A stretch of DNA of 64,000 nt from Synechococcus sp. WH 5701 (lineage in GTDB: Bacteria; Cyanobacteriota; Cyanobacteriia; PCC-6307; Cyanobiaceae). The stretch lies in NCBI RefSeq assembly GCF_000153045.1, contig NZ_CH724160.1, positions 247,042-311,041 on the forward strand, in the 5' to 3' direction. This document shows positions 25,834 through 34,997 of the stretch, piece by piece. Under the pieces are notes generated by a model. It was not told the origin of the DNA, made no database searches, and saw only the letters and a list, made by a program, of their open reading frames with translations. The translations under genes and the position numbers were made by a program. Position 1 is the stretch's first letter. Each line of letters opens with the position of its first letter.

Positions 25834-26395
25834 GGCCGGCTCGCTCCCCGGTGAGGCCCCCTGGCTCTGCCCCGCAGCCATGGAGCGGGCCACCTGGCTG
25901 CTGACCTCGCACCAGCGGGCCTTCGGCCGGCCCCTGATCGCCTCCGCCAGCCCGGCCCCGCCAACGCCAACACCTGGTGAAGACCGCCGGCGGGCTCAGG
26001 AGTTGTTCGCGGCAGCCACTGTGGTGCTCGCCCACGACGGCAACGCAGATCGGCCTGATCACGACCCCCGTCTGATCTACGCCAACAGTTCAGCCCTGGC
26101 GCTCTGGCGGCGCCCCTGGGCCGAGATGGTCGGCATGCCCTCCCGGCTCACGGCCGAGCCCATCGAGCGCTCCGGCCGCGACCGTCTGCTGGCCAGCGCC
26201 CGGGCCCAGGAGGCGATCAGCGGCTACACCGGCATCCGCATCGACAGCCACGGCCGCCGCTTCGTGATCCATGGCGCCCGCCTCTGGACCCTGCGCGACA
26301 GCCACGGCCAAGACCGCGGTCAGGCCGCTGCCTTCTCCAGCTGGTGGTGGCTGCCGCAGGTGCCCCTGTCGGTTCTCCCTCCAGTTCTGGTGTAG
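25820..26395 (+). CDS. MEKHLA domain protein
   Basis: A 191-aa PAS-related MEKHLA domain protein. The pattern RLIYANSSALALWRRPW, then VGMPSRLTAEPIERSGRDRLLASA, GYTGIRIDSHGRRFVIHGARLWTL and GQAAAFSSWWWL is the family signature. Standalone MEKHLA proteins in cyanobacteria have no proven role but may sense a small ligand. The start at 25820 overlaps the SWIM gene by 14 nt, indicating an operon. The final residues after SWWWL look like a short read-through tail. Confidence 0.85.
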   Translation: MPVPEAGSLPGEAPWLCPAAMERATWLLTSHQRAFGRPLIASASPAPPTPTPGEDRRRAQELFAAATVVLAHDGNADRPDHDPRLIYANSSALALWRRPWAEMVGMPSRLTAEPIERSGRDRLLASARAQEAISGYTGIRIDSHGRRFVIHGARLWTLRDSHGQDRGQAAAFSSWWWLPQVPLSVLPPVLV

Positions 26396-26407
26396 AGACC
26401 GGCTGAG

Positions 26408-26443
26408 GCGTGTAGACCGTACTGAGATGGACGGTCTACACGC
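26408..26443. promoter_or_regulatory. Perfect 13-bp inverted repeat upstream of hsp20
   Basis: GCGTGTAGACCGT and ACGGTCTACACGC are perfect reverse complements around a 10-nt loop. It lies 12 nt after the MEKHLA stop and about 80 nt before the hsp20 start. No T-run follows, so a regulator-binding operator or a structured hsp20 leader is as likely as a terminator. It does not match the CIRCE element. Confidence 0.55.
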
Positions 26444-26526
26444 TCCTGGATCTCATTGGGATCGGCCACATTGGCTGGACGGGTGATCCGGAACCACCCG
26501 GATTCTCAATTGTGAAGGACACCACC

Positions 26527-26934
26527 ATGCTGACCCTGCGCCATTCCCCCTTCGATCTACTCGAGCGTCTGGAGCAACAGGTCAATCAGGCCGAGCGTGT
26601 ACCAGCCGCCGAAGTGCATGAAACCGATCAGTCCTATGTCGTCGTGCTGGAATTGCCCGGTGTCGACAAGGACTCGATCGAGGTGAAGGCCACCGACCGC
26701 ACCTTGCTGATCAGCGCTGAGCGCCGCTCCCAGACCACCAGCGGCAACGGCGACGCCAAAGAAGGCGGTCCCATCCACAGCGAATTCCGCTATGGCACCT
26801 GGAGCCGCAGCTTCCGTTTTGCCGCCGGCCTGCAGCGGGAGGGCATCGAAGCCCGCTACCGCGATGGTCTGCTCACCGTCACGGCCCCCAAGGCCCAGAC
26901 CCACAGCACCGTTGTGGTGAAAGTGGAGGGCTGA
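26527..26934 (+). CDS. Small heat shock protein, Hsp20/alpha-crystallin family
   Basis: A 135-aa ATP-independent chaperone that holds unfolded proteins. The alpha-crystallin domain spans about residues 35-130: DQSYVVVLELPGVDKDSIEV, FRYGTWSRSFRFAAGLQREG and the C-terminal GLLTVTAPKA. An ATG at 26527 is favoured because AAGGA sits about 7 nt upstream; a GTG at 26512 would add five residues. Expression may be heat-controlled through the nearby inverted repeat. A strong terminator follows. Confidence 0.93.
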   Translation: MLTLRHSPFDLLERLEQQVNQAERVPAAEVHETDQSYVVVLELPGVDKDSIEVKATDRTLLISAERRSQTTSGNGDAKEGGPIHSEFRYGTWSRSFRFAAGLQREGIEARYRDGLLTVTAPKAQTHSTVVVKVEG

Positions 26935-26990
26935 TCGCACTGAAGAACTGAGCGAAACGCAAAGGCGTTGATCGAGAGAAGAGGACTCCT

Positions 26991-27019
26991 GCCCCGGCCC
27001 CAGTGCCGGGGCTTTTTTT
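26991..27019 (+). terminator. Rho-independent terminator of hsp20
   Basis: Stem GCCCCGGC/GCCGGGGC with a 6-nt loop, followed by seven T. It ends just before the nrtD stop codon on the opposite strand. Confidence 0.92.
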
Positions 27020-27021
27020 GC

Positions 27022-27873
27022 TCACTCCGTGTCGTCGTGGGCGTAACGGCTGTAAAGGAAATCCAGCGCCTGGTTGCGCATGTCGTAGTAGATGGGATCC
27101 TCCATGATCTCCTCGCGGTTGCGCGGCCGTGGGAATCTGATGTCCATGATTTCGCCGATCCTGGCGGCGGGACCATTGGTCATCATCACCAGGCGATCAG
27201 CCAGGAACAGCGCTTCGTCGATGTCGTGGGTGATCATCAACACGGTGCACTTCTGGGTGTTCCAGATCGTCAGCAGTTCCTCCTGCAGCTCCTCCTTGGT
27301 GATGGCATCGAGGGCCCCGAAAGGTTCGTCGAGGATCAGCACCTCCGGACGGATCGCCAGGGCCCGGGCGATCGCCACCCGCTGCTTCATGCCACCGGAG
27401 AGCTGCAGGATCTTTTTCTCGGCCGCTTCGGTGAGGCCCACCATGGCGAGGTGCTCGCGGGTGATCTCCTTCTTCTCACGGGCCGGCAGATCCGGCTTCA
27501 CCGAATCAATCGCCAGGTACACATTCTCATAGGCGGTGAACCAGGGCAGCAGGGCATAGCCCTGGAACACCACCATCCGGTCAGGGCCGGGTTTGGTGAT
27601 CCGGTTGCCATGCAGCATCACCTGGCCATCGCTGGGGGTGGCGAAGCCCGAGACCATGTTCAGCAGGGTGGATTTGCCGCAACCGGAGTGGCCGATCACG
27701 CACATGAACTCCCCTTGGTTCACGGCCAGATCGATGCCATCCAGCACCGGATAGGGACCGCTGGGGGTGGGATACACCTTGCTGACGTTCTCGAAACGCA
27801 GGAAGGCCTCGCCTGGCGGCGGTGCCGCCGAGGCCGGAACTCCCATGGGGGCAGGCTGGATCAGGGTCGACAT
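27022..27873 (-). CDS. nrtD: Nitrate ABC transporter ATPase NrtD
   Basis: ATP-binding subunit of the nitrate/nitrite importer, 283 aa. It shows Walker A GHSGCGKST near residue 60, signature LSGGMKQRVAIARAL, Walker B VLILDEPFGALD and the H-loop MITHDIDEA. The C-terminus ALDFLYSRYAH is typical. The ATG at 27873 is chosen because the upstream in-frame residues do not look coding. It is the last gene of nrtABCD, 102 nt after nrtC. In cyanobacteria the operon is activated by NtcA when ammonium is absent. Confidence 0.96.
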   Translation of the reverse strand: MSTLIQPAPMGVPASAAPPPGEAFLRFENVSKVYPTPSGPYPVLDGIDLAVNQGEFMCVIGHSGCGKSTLLNMVSGFATPSDGQVMLHGNRITKPGPDRMVVFQGYALLPWFTAYENVYLAIDSVKPDLPAREKKEITREHLAMVGLTEAAEKKILQLSGGMKQRVAIARALAIRPEVLILDEPFGALDAITKEELQEELLTIWNTQKCTVLMITHDIDEALFLADRLVMMTNGPAARIGEIMDIRFPRPRNREEIMEDPIYYDMRNQALDFLYSRYAHDDTE

Positions 27874-27975
27874 GGAGGATCTCGCTGAGGAAGTCGGAAC
27901 GGAATGGAAGTGTGAACAGAATTCAGGAAGCAGCAAGCGGGGCCAGGGGCATCAGGGCCCCGTTGCCGTGGTGCT

Positions 27976-29979
27976 TCAGCCGCGCCGGGGTGGCGCCAGC
28001 GGGATCTCGGCGATGCTGAAATCGCGTTTGATCGTCTGGGCGTTGAGATAACCGATCGGATCTTCGGCATTGAAGGGGAGGCCATCGAAGAGCTCGATGC
28101 CCTGGCGCTGATAGCTGATTGCATCGAGGCCCAGCTCCCGCGCCGCCGTGCTGAACACCCCCACCTGACAGACGCGCTCGAGGATCTCCACCCAGTTGCG
28201 CGGCAGAGGGATCTCACCCCAGCGGGCCATCTGGGTCATCATCCAGAGGTGCTCGGTGCGGCTGGGACGGTTCAGCCCCTCCCCGAAGAACAGGTGGTGC
28301 GGCACCGCCCCCTCGCTCTCCGGTCCGCCCCGGTCCACGTCGGCGCTGGCCTCGCTGAAGCGGATCATCTCCGGCTTGATGCCGAGGTAGCGGCGGTCGC
28401 TGAGCAGCTCACTGAGCTCGGCCCAGTGGGCCGGATCGGCGCAGTAGCGGCAGGCCTCCAGCAGCGCCTTGGTGAGGGCGATGTTGGTGTTGGGATAGGC
28501 GATCGCCCAGTCTTCGCGCAGCCCCAGCACCTTGCCGGGATGGCCGGGCCAGATCGCCAGATCGCCGGCCACCGCGATGCCGTGGCCGTCGCGAATGGCC
28601 CGGTCGAGCCAGGGGGCACCCACGCAGTAGCCGTCGATGCTGCCGTCCTTGAGGTCGGCGAGCATCTGGGCCGGGGGCAAGGCCTGGAGGTGCACATCCT
28701 TGTCGGGGTCAATGCCGTTGGCCGCCAGCCAGTAGCGCAGCAGCAGGTTGTGCATCGAGGCTTCGTGCACGATCCCCATCGTGTGGGGCTCGCGCTCATG
28801 GCTCTTGAGATAGGCGCGGTAGTCCTCCACCGTGTGCACCCCCTGCTCCGCCAGGCGCCGGCCCAGGGTGATGCCATTGCCGTTACGGCTCAGGGTGAGC
28901 GGCGTCACGATCGGCAGCGGCGTGCCGCCGTGGCCGCCCGCCGTCATCCAGGTGGGCATCCCCGCCGGCATCAGCGAGGCGTCGAGGGTGCCGTCCACCA
29001 GCCCGTCGACGATGCCGCGCCAGCTGGTTTCGCGGATCAGTCTCACCTCATCGAGGCCGTGCTTGGCGAAGAGCCCGTGGGCTTCGGCCACCGCCAGAGG
29101 GGCACTGGCGGCCAGGGGCAGGAAACCCAGATCCAAGTTCACCTTCTCAAGGCCATGGCGCGCCACCACGGCATGGGGCCGGGCGCGCCACTGCTTCACC
29201 CGCTTCTGGCGGTTGAGGAAGTAGATGATCTCCGAGCGCAGGCTGTAGTAGCTGGGGTGATGCACCACATCCAGGCGGGCCCTTGGCCGGGGGATGTCCA
29301 CCTCGAGAATGCCGCCGATCCTGGAGCCGGGGCCGTTGGTGAGCATCACGATGCGGTCGGAGAGCAGCACCGCCTCGTCCACGTCGTGGGTCACCATCAC
29401 CGCGGTGAGCTCATGCTCGTTGCAGATCTGCATCAGCTTCTCCTGCAGATTGCCCCGGGTGAGCGCATCGAGCGCCCCGAAGGGTTCATCGAGCAGCAAC
29501 AGCTTGGGGCGGATCGCCAGGGCCCGGGCGATCGCCACCCGCTGGCGCATGCCACCGGAGAGCTGCAGCGGCAGCTTGGCCGCCGCCGGACCGAGCCCCA
29601 CCATGTCGATGTGCTCCTGCACGAGGGCATCGCGCTCACTACTGCCGATCTTGCCCATCACCTCATCCACCGCCAGGGCGATGTTCTCCCGAACCGTGAG
29701 CCAGGGCAGCAGCGAGTAGTTCTGGAACACCACCATCTTGTCGGGTCCGGGGCGCTTGATGGCTTCGCCATCCAGCAGCACCGTGCCTTCGCTGGGTAGA
29801 TCGAGCCCGGCGATCATGTTCAGCAGGGTGCTCTTGCCGCAACCGGAGTGACCGATCAGGGAGATGAATTCCCCCTTGCGGATCTCCAGGTCGATGCCCT
29901 TCAGGGCCAGGTAGGTGCCGCCCCCCTGCAATGGAAAGCTTTTCTCGACTGTGCGGACATCAACCAGTGCCGTCATCAT
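27976..29979 (-). CDS. nrtC: Nitrate ABC transporter ATPase NrtC with fused substrate-binding domain
   Basis: A 667-aa fusion. The first 260 residues are an ATPase (GHSGCGKST; LSGGMRQRVAIARAL; LLLLDEPFGALD; VMVTHDVDEA). The remainder is an NrtA-like domain (LGFLPLAASAPLAVAEAHGLF; IDGYCVGAPW; ENIALAVDEVMG belongs to the ATPase part). In cyanobacteria this C-terminal domain mediates inhibition of uptake by ammonium. Length is normal. The stop is at 27976 and a second Met immediately follows the first. Confidence 0.96.
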   Translation of the reverse strand: MMTALVDVRTVEKSFPLQGGGTYLALKGIDLEIRKGEFISLIGHSGCGKSTLLNMIAGLDLPSEGTVLLDGEAIKRPGPDKMVVFQNYSLLPWLTVRENIALAVDEVMGKIGSSERDALVQEHIDMVGLGPAAAKLPLQLSGGMRQRVAIARALAIRPKLLLLDEPFGALDALTRGNLQEKLMQICNEHELTAVMVTHDVDEAVLLSDRIVMLTNGPGSRIGGILEVDIPRPRARLDVVHHPSYYSLRSEIIYFLNRQKRVKQWRARPHAVVARHGLEKVNLDLGFLPLAASAPLAVAEAHGLFAKHGLDEVRLIRETSWRGIVDGLVDGTLDASLMPAGMPTWMTAGGHGGTPLPIVTPLTLSRNGNGITLGRRLAEQGVHTVEDYRAYLKSHEREPHTMGIVHEASMHNLLLRYWLAANGIDPDKDVHLQALPPAQMLADLKDGSIDGYCVGAPWLDRAIRDGHGIAVAGDLAIWPGHPGKVLGLREDWAIAYPNTNIALTKALLEACRYCADPAHWAELSELLSDRRYLGIKPEMIRFSEASADVDRGGPESEGAVPHHLFFGEGLNRPSRTEHLWMMTQMARWGEIPLPRNWVEILERVCQVGVFSTAARELGLDAISYQRQGIELFDGLPFNAEDPIGYLNAQTIKRDFSIAEIPLAPPRRG

Positions 29980-30025
29980 TCAGACCTCAATCGGAGCTCG
30001 AGTTTGGTAAGCGAAAAGAAGCGCA

Positions 30026-30859
30026 TCACTGGCCCGGAGTGAGGCGGCTCTGCAACCAGGCCATGCCTCGATCCAGCAGCAGACCCACGGCACCGATCCA
30101 GATCACAGCCAGGACGATGTCGCTGACATAGTTCTGCTGGTAGGCATCCCAGATGAAGAAGCCGATGCCGACGATGCCGGACATGACGATCTCAGCGGCG
30201 ATGATCGCCAGCCAGGCCAGACCGATCGAGATGCGCAGACCCGTGAAGATGTAAGGGAGAGCCGAGGGCAGCAGCACCTTGGTGAAGAAACGTCCTTTCG
30301 ACATCTGCAGCACCAGGGCCACGTTGCGGTAGTCCTGGGGGATCTGACGGACCCCCTCGGCCGTGTTGATCAGGATCGGCCAGACCGCCGTGATGAAGAT
30401 CACGAAGATCGCCGCCGGCTGATTCTTCTGGAAGATCACCAGGGCGATCGGAACCCAGGCCAGAGGCGCCACCATGCGCAGAAACTGGAAGAGGGGGTCG
30501 AAAGCCCTGTTCAATGCTGGGCTGAGTCCCACCGTGATGCCGGCTGCGATGCCCACCAGTGCAGCCAGGAAGTACCCCTGGGCCACGCGTCCCAGGCTGG
30601 CCATGGTCTGCCAGAACAGTCCCTTGTCGAGGCCACCCCGGTCGTAGAAGGGATAGAGCAGCAGTTCGCGCGTACGCTCGTCGGTCCAGAGACTCAGAGG
30701 TCCTGGCAGACGGGTGAGATTCAGGCTGGCGCTGAGTTGCCAGGCCAGCAGAAATCCGCCGATCCCCAGGAGTGGGTAAAGCCAGGTGCTGCGGTTGAGC
30801 ATCAGCCAGCGGATCGGATTCATTTTGGATCCAGCGCGTGGCTGGGGAACGGAAACCAT
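30026..30859 (-). CDS. nrtB: Nitrate ABC transporter permease NrtB
   Basis: Membrane subunit, 277 aa, with about six hydrophobic segments beginning LYPLLGIGGFLLAWQLSASL and the permease coupling loop ALPYIFTGLRISIGLAWLAIIAAE near residue 210. The N-terminal 13 residues before MNPIRWLML may not be translated. nrtC follows 46 nt downstream and nrtA precedes it by 118 nt, a gap holding a strong hairpin. Confidence 0.95.
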   Translation of the reverse strand: MVSVPQPRAGSKMNPIRWLMLNRSTWLYPLLGIGGFLLAWQLSASLNLTRLPGPLSLWTDERTRELLLYPFYDRGGLDKGLFWQTMASLGRVAQGYFLAALVGIAAGITVGLSPALNRAFDPLFQFLRMVAPLAWVPIALVIFQKNQPAAIFVIFITAVWPILINTAEGVRQIPQDYRNVALVLQMSKGRFFTKVLLPSALPYIFTGLRISIGLAWLAIIAAEIVMSGIVGIGFFIWDAYQQNYVSDIVLAVIWIGAVGLLLDRGMAWLQSRLTPGQ

Positions 30860-30934
30860 GACGCGTTCGTCCTGAAGAGGAGGAGTTGGATGGGACAGGC
30901 ACGGCCGGGGCCCATGAGGCCTCGGGCCAGGAAT

Positions 30935-30966
30935 GGCCCCCGGTGCCGGTCCGTGCGCCGGGGGCC
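30935..30966 (-). terminator. Hairpin between nrtA and nrtB
   Basis: Perfect 9-nt arms GGCCCCCGG/CCGGGGGCC separated by 14 nt, starting 11 nt after the nrtA stop. No T-run follows. It may protect the nrtA mRNA end or partly terminate transcription, giving more binding protein than permease. Confidence 0.6.
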
Positions 30967-30977
30967 TTGGAGAGAAC

Positions 30978-32303
30978 TCAGCGCTTGATCTTCAGGCTGT
31001 CGAGGTAGGCCTGCGGGTTCTCCGGGTCGTAGACGACACCATCGAAGAACGTTTCCTTGCCACGGCTGGAGCCGGTGGGGATGTCCGCGGCGGGAAGGCC
31101 CAGCTCAGTGGCGGCCTGACGCCAGAGGTCTTCCCGGTTCACCTTGTCGACCAGTGCCTTGGCCTGATCGATCGTGTCGAGCTTGCCAGGGTGGAATTTC
31201 CAGCGCAGCGACTCCACCAGGAACCAGAGACTCAGGCTCTTGTAGGGATAGGAAATCACGCCTCGATCGCTGGCCCAGTAGAGCGGCCCCAGCTTGGGAT
31301 CAGTGGAAGGCTTGAGATCGGCACCCAGCTTGTAGTCGGCCTTGAGCGCGGGCACCAGCACCGAGACGGGCGTGTTGAAGTACTGGCGGGAACTGAGCAT
31401 CTTCGCCAGTGCTTCCTTGTTCTCGGCCTTGTCGGCCCACTGCTGGGCCTCCAGCAGACCCTTGATAAGAGCCACGGCGGCCTTCGGATGCTTATCCACC
31501 CAGTCGGCACGGACACCGAGGAATTCCTCGGGGTGCACAGGCCAAATCTCGGCGGTCAGAGCCGCTGTGTAGCCGATGTTGTCGGTGACGATGCGGAAGG
31601 GCCAGGGATCACCCGTGCTGAAGGCCTCCATCGTGCCGTTGCGCATCCCCTGCAGGGTCTCCGTGGAGGGGACGGTCAGCAGCTCGATGTCCTTGTCGGG
31701 ATCAATGCCGCCGGCCCCGAGCCAGTAACGGATCCAGAGGTCCTGGTTGGCATTGGGGTAGGTGTGGGCGGCCCGGAACTTACGGCCTTCGGTCTTGGGG
31801 AAGCCGAGGATCGTGGGAGCCGCGGGAGTGAGGTCCACCCGCAGATTGGCCTTCTTCAGGCTGTTCGAAACAGCGATGGCATTGCCCTGGCTGCTCAGCT
31901 GAGCCAGCACATACATCGGCACCTTGTTGCCATTGGTGATGATGCCTTCAGTGATCAGATGAGGCATGGGCAGCTGCCACTGGCCGCCGTCGATACCGCC
32001 ACCGGTTGAGCCGATCACCACGTTGTCGCGAGCGGCGGGCCAGCTGGCCTGCTTGGCCAGCTTCACCTCAAGGCCGTGCTTGGCGAAGAACCCTTTCTCC
32101 ACGCCAGCCACCAGCGCGGCAGCTTCCAGGATGGGGACATAGCCCAGGGTGATGGTCTTCGTCTCGAGACCCGCATCGGCCACAGGGGCCGTGCCGGAAG
32201 CGGGTCCTGAGCCCTTCTCGGGTGGATTACCACAGGCATTCAGCATCAGGGTGCCGGCCAGGGTGGCGCTGAGAACGGAGAGAAACTTACGACGATTGAG
32301 CAT
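30978..32303 (-). CDS. nrtA: Nitrate-binding lipoprotein NrtA
   Basis: High-affinity nitrate/nitrite-binding protein, 441 aa. The N-terminus has a twin-arginine [10 protein letters not shown] and a lipobox LNAC with Cys24, so it is a Tat-type lipoprotein. The mature part contains [46 protein letters not shown] and [10 protein letters not shown], all typical of NrtA. It is the first gene of the operon, after a 368-nt leader and promoter region. Confidence 0.96.
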   Translation of the reverse strand: MLNRRKFLSVLSATLAGTLMLNACGNPPEKGSGPASGTAPVADAGLETKTITLGYVPILEAAALVAGVEKGFFAKHGLEVKLAKQASWPAARDNVVIGSTGGGIDGGQWQLPMPHLITEGIITNGNKVPMYVLAQLSSQGNAIAVSNSLKKANLRVDLTPAAPTILGFPKTEGRKFRAAHTYPNANQDLWIRYWLGAGGIDPDKDIELLTVPSTETLQGMRNGTMEAFSTGDPWPFRIVTDNIGYTAALTAEIWPVHPEEFLGVRADWVDKHPKAAVALIKGLLEAQQWADKAENKEALAKMLSSRQYFNTPVSVLVPALKADYKLGADLKPSTDPKLGPLYWASDRGVISYPYKSLSLWFLVESLRWKFHPGKLDTIDQAKALVDKVNREDLWRQAATELGLPAADIPTGSSRGKETFFDGVVYDPENPQAYLDSLKIKR

Positions 32304-32671
32304 GGTCAGGAAGGCAGGAGAAAGTGAAGGACGACACGGTGTGTCATCCCAGGCGGGCAGGATTCAGAGTGAAGAAAAGATCAGGCAGGCAATCGGATTA
32401 GGACGTAGAGGCAAAAATCCGATTGCTTAATCAAGGGGCCTCAGGGATGGGTCATTGGGTCACCGTTGCGGCGGTCGAGAGACCTTAATGGCAAGTCTTG
32501 ATCACTGGGCATTTTTGCCTGGCAGAATTTCGTATGCCAGCGATAAGTCCAGGCAATCAATCGCACCAATCCACCGGAATCAAGCACAACAAGGACCGCA
32601 GACTTGGCCTCCCCTTTGTTTAGGGTGGTGGTCTCAAGTCCGGATTCCAGCCCGGAGCACCAGCGCCAGAA
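32304..32671 (-). promoter_or_regulatory. nrt operon control region with inverted repeat and possible NtcA site
   Basis: This intergenic stretch separates the divergent nrtA and DUF6671-like genes. It holds a perfect 11-bp inverted repeat, GCAATCGGATT/AATCCGATTGC (32388-32398 and 32415-32425), in the presumed nrtA leader. A near-NtcA box is seen at 32532-32545, TAT-N8-TAC on the minus strand, one base off GTA-N8-TAC. No convincing -10 box follows at the expected distance. No gene is visible in it. Confidence 0.45.
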
Positions 32672-33529
32672 ATGGAGCGTTACCGCGGCCGTGCTGCCGC
32701 CCTGGCCACCATGCATGGCAAGGAGAGGGCCTTCGCTCGTCCCTTTCGTGCCCTGCTTGGCCTGGACGTTGCTCTGCCGCCGGAGCTCGACACCGATCAG
32801 CTGGGCAGCTTCGACGGACGGGTGCCGCGTGCGGGCAGCGCCGAGCAAGCCTGCCGCCACAAGGCCCTCGTGGGCATGGCTTCCCTCGGCCTGCCGCTGG
32901 GCATGGCCAGTGAGGGCAGCTTCGGCCCCCACCCGGCTCTGCCCGTCCTGGCGGCCGGCCTGGAGGTGATGGTGTTCCTGGATCAGGACCACGGGCTGGA
33001 GATCTGGGAGCGGCTGATCGCCCGCCGCACCAACTTCGACCACCGCTGTGCCGCCGAGCTGGCGGGACTGGAAGGCTGGCCTCAACGGGTGGGCTTCCCC
33101 GACCACGGCCTGATCGTGCGCCCCGAGCAGCCCTGGTCTGGCGCCGACGATCTGCTCTTCAAGGATCTGCAGGATCAGCTCCAGCTGGCTGAGGCGATCG
33201 GCGCAGCCGCGGCCGGCTCCATCAACGGCCGGGCCCTGGTGGAGACCGACATGCGCGCCCACCGCAACCCCACCCGCATGGCCTGCCTGCGCACCCTGGC
33301 CACCAGACTGGCCAGACGGATCTCCACCCCCTGCCCTGCCTGCGGCGCTCCAGGCTGGGGGCGGGTGGAGGTGGTGCCTGGCCTTCCCTGCGGTTGGTGC
33401 ACTCAGCCCACCTCCCTGGCGCGCGCCGAGCTCTTCGGCTGCGTCAGCTGCTCCCACACCGAGGAGCTCCCCCGCCCCGATGGATGGGCCAAGGCGGACC
33501 CACAGCACTGCCCGCTGTGCAATCCCTGA
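32672..33529 (+). CDS. DUF6671-like conserved protein with C-terminal zinc ribbon
   Basis: A 285-aa protein matching a cyanobacterial family of unknown function. The N-terminal part has ALATMHGKERAFARPF and QACRHKALVGMASLG; residues 195-220 read TDMRAHRNPTRMACLRTLA. The C-terminal 70 residues carry four CxxC pairs (CPACG, CGWC, CVSC, CPLC), consistent with zinc binding. ATG at 32672 is the first reasonable start; GTG-like starts upstream are not excluded. Divergent from nrtA. Role unknown. Confidence 0.78.
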   Translation: MERYRGRAAALATMHGKERAFARPFRALLGLDVALPPELDTDQLGSFDGRVPRAGSAEQACRHKALVGMASLGLPLGMASEGSFGPHPALPVLAAGLEVMVFLDQDHGLEIWERLIARRTNFDHRCAAELAGLEGWPQRVGFPDHGLIVRPEQPWSGADDLLFKDLQDQLQLAEAIGAAAAGSINGRALVETDMRAHRNPTRMACLRTLATRLARRISTPCPACGAPGWGRVEVVPGLPCGWCTQPTSLARAELFGCVSCSHTEELPRPDGWAKADPQHCPLCNP

Positions 33530-33627
33530 ACATCACCACCGCCGATGCGGGGCCCGCCCCCATCAAGACCACCCGAAACGAAAACTCGGCCAGGCGCAAG
33601 CACACAGCCGAGATACCTATCGCCTAT

Positions 33628-33655
33628 CTGATCAGATCAACTCTGATCTGATCAG
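33628..33655 (-). terminator. Inverted repeat at the sbtB 3' end
   Basis: CTGATCAGATCA and TGATCTGATCAG are perfect 12-nt arms around ACTC. The stem starts in the sbtB stop codon. It is AT-rich in the middle and lacks a T-run, but its position suggests mRNA end formation for sbtAB. Confidence 0.5.
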
Positions 33656-33966
33656 AACTTGTGATCGCGCAGGGCTTCAACCTGGTAGATATAAGTAATA
33701 ATCGAGTAGTCCGCGTAATACTTGGCTTCGATCTCATGGACGATCTTGTCGGCCAGCTCGCGGGTGCCAGTGAGCACCTCGATTTTCACATTGGAGAGAG
33801 TATGCGAGACGACTGGATCTCCCGTGGAGCGAACATTGCGGCTGCCTTCGCCTCCAGCTGCATTCACGGTGTAACCGGTGGCACCGGCCGCCTTGATGAG
33901 CTTGATGAGTTTCTTGGAGAGGATTTCCTCCCCAACGATCACTAGCTTCCAGACCTGTTGACTCAT
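33652..33966 (-). CDS. sbtB: PII-like regulator of bicarbonate transport, SbtB
   Basis: A 104-aa PII-like protein that binds adenine nucleotides (AMP, ADP, cAMP in studied species) and inhibits SbtA. The sequence [36 protein letters not shown] and the long T-loop lead to [23 protein letters not shown]. It ends EALRDHKF, so the redox-active C-terminal CGPxGC motif of some SbtB proteins is absent. It follows sbtA by 35 nt on the same strand. Confidence 0.95.
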   Translation of the reverse strand: MSQQVWKLVIVGEEILSKKLIKLIKAAGATGYTVNAAGGEGSRNVRSTGDPVVSHTLSNVKIEVLTGTRELADKIVHEIEAKYYADYSIITYIYQVEALRDHKF

Positions 33967-34001
33967 GACTTTAACTTGCGATTGGTTTTGATTTTAAAAG
34001 C

Positions 34002-34997
34002 TTAACCACCGATCATCTGAGCAATCCCAATGAACAGAGGGATGCAGATGGCGATCGCCACCGGAGTGCCGATGGCCGTGGAGGCGCCGATGTAGGCGGA
34101 GGGATTCGCCGAGGGAATGCCAGCGCGAAGGGTCGGCGGGCCGGAAATATCCGAGCTCGACGCGGCGATCACCGCCAGCACGACAGCTCCACCGATGCTG
34201 AAGCCCGTGATCTTGTGAATGACAAGGCCAAGACCGAAGGCCAGAAAACCATGCAGGATTGGCGCAAAGAAAGCATAGATGGCAAACCACTGGGCAACCT
34301 TGCGCAGCTCATTCATGCGCTGGGCGGCCTCCATCCCCATGATGATCATCAGAATCGAGAGGAAGCCGCGGAACAGAGGATTGAAGAAGCTCTCATAGAC
34401 GGGCTCTGGCTTGGTGAGAATGCCAAGCGCCACACCCAGAAGCAGCGACGTGACGGCCGAGCTCTGCACGCTTTCCTTGATGATCGACCAGATCTCGACT
34501 TTCTCGGCAGCCTTGCCGGTCTTCTTGCTGAGGTAGACGCTGGCCACCACGATCGCCGTCACCAGGGCCGGGATGTCCATGAAGGGATAGAGGGCCGCCG
34601 TCCAGGCCTCATAGGGGATCTTGGCGGTATCCAGCTGCGGCAGAACAGCGGCCAGAGTGGAGCCACTCACCGCGCCGAACAGACCACCGGTGGCCACGGC
34701 GTCAGGCACGTTGATGCCTGGCAGTTTCCCCAGGGTGTAACGACCGATGAACACGATCACGATGCCAAGCGCCACAGCCGCGAGTGCCGGGAGGAAGATC
34801 TCGGTGGGGTTGGAATTGCGAATGGCGATGCCACCGGTCAATCCGATCTTCAGCAGCAGGAAGAAAGTGATGAACCTGTAGATGGAATCTGGAATGGCCA
34901 GCTGGCTGCCGAATGAGGCAACGACCATGCCTCCGATCAGGAAGCCAAGTGTTGGAGACTGAAGCTGCTTGATGAAAAGTGTGATGAATTCGGACAA
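34002..34997 (-). CDS. sbtA: Sodium-dependent bicarbonate transporter SbtA
   Basis: High-affinity Na+/HCO3- symporter of the CO2-concentrating mechanism, 331 aa with about ten membrane segments. Recognisable parts are the N-terminal SPTLGFLIGGMVVASFGSQL, the inverted-repeat motif GGLFGAVSGSTLAAVLPQLD (near residue 105) and the second-repeat SSSDISGPPTLRAGIPSANPS (near residue 285). The ~60-residue cytosolic loop contains KKTGKAAEKVEIWS. Its partner sbtB follows. Confidence 0.96.
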   Translation of the reverse strand: MSEFITLFIKQLQSPTLGFLIGGMVVASFGSQLAIPDSIYRFITFFLLLKIGLTGGIAIRNSNPTEIFLPALAAVALGIVIVFIGRYTLGKLPGINVPDAVATGGLFGAVSGSTLAAVLPQLDTAKIPYEAWTAALYPFMDIPALVTAIVVASVYLSKKTGKAAEKVEIWSIIKESVQSSAVTSLLLGVALGILTKPEPVYESFFNPLFRGFLSILMIIMGMEAAQRMNELRKVAQWFAIYAFFAPILHGFLAFGLGLVIHKITGFSIGGAVVLAVIAASSSDISGPPTLRAGIPSANPSAYIGASTAIGTPVAIAICIPLFIGIAQMIGG

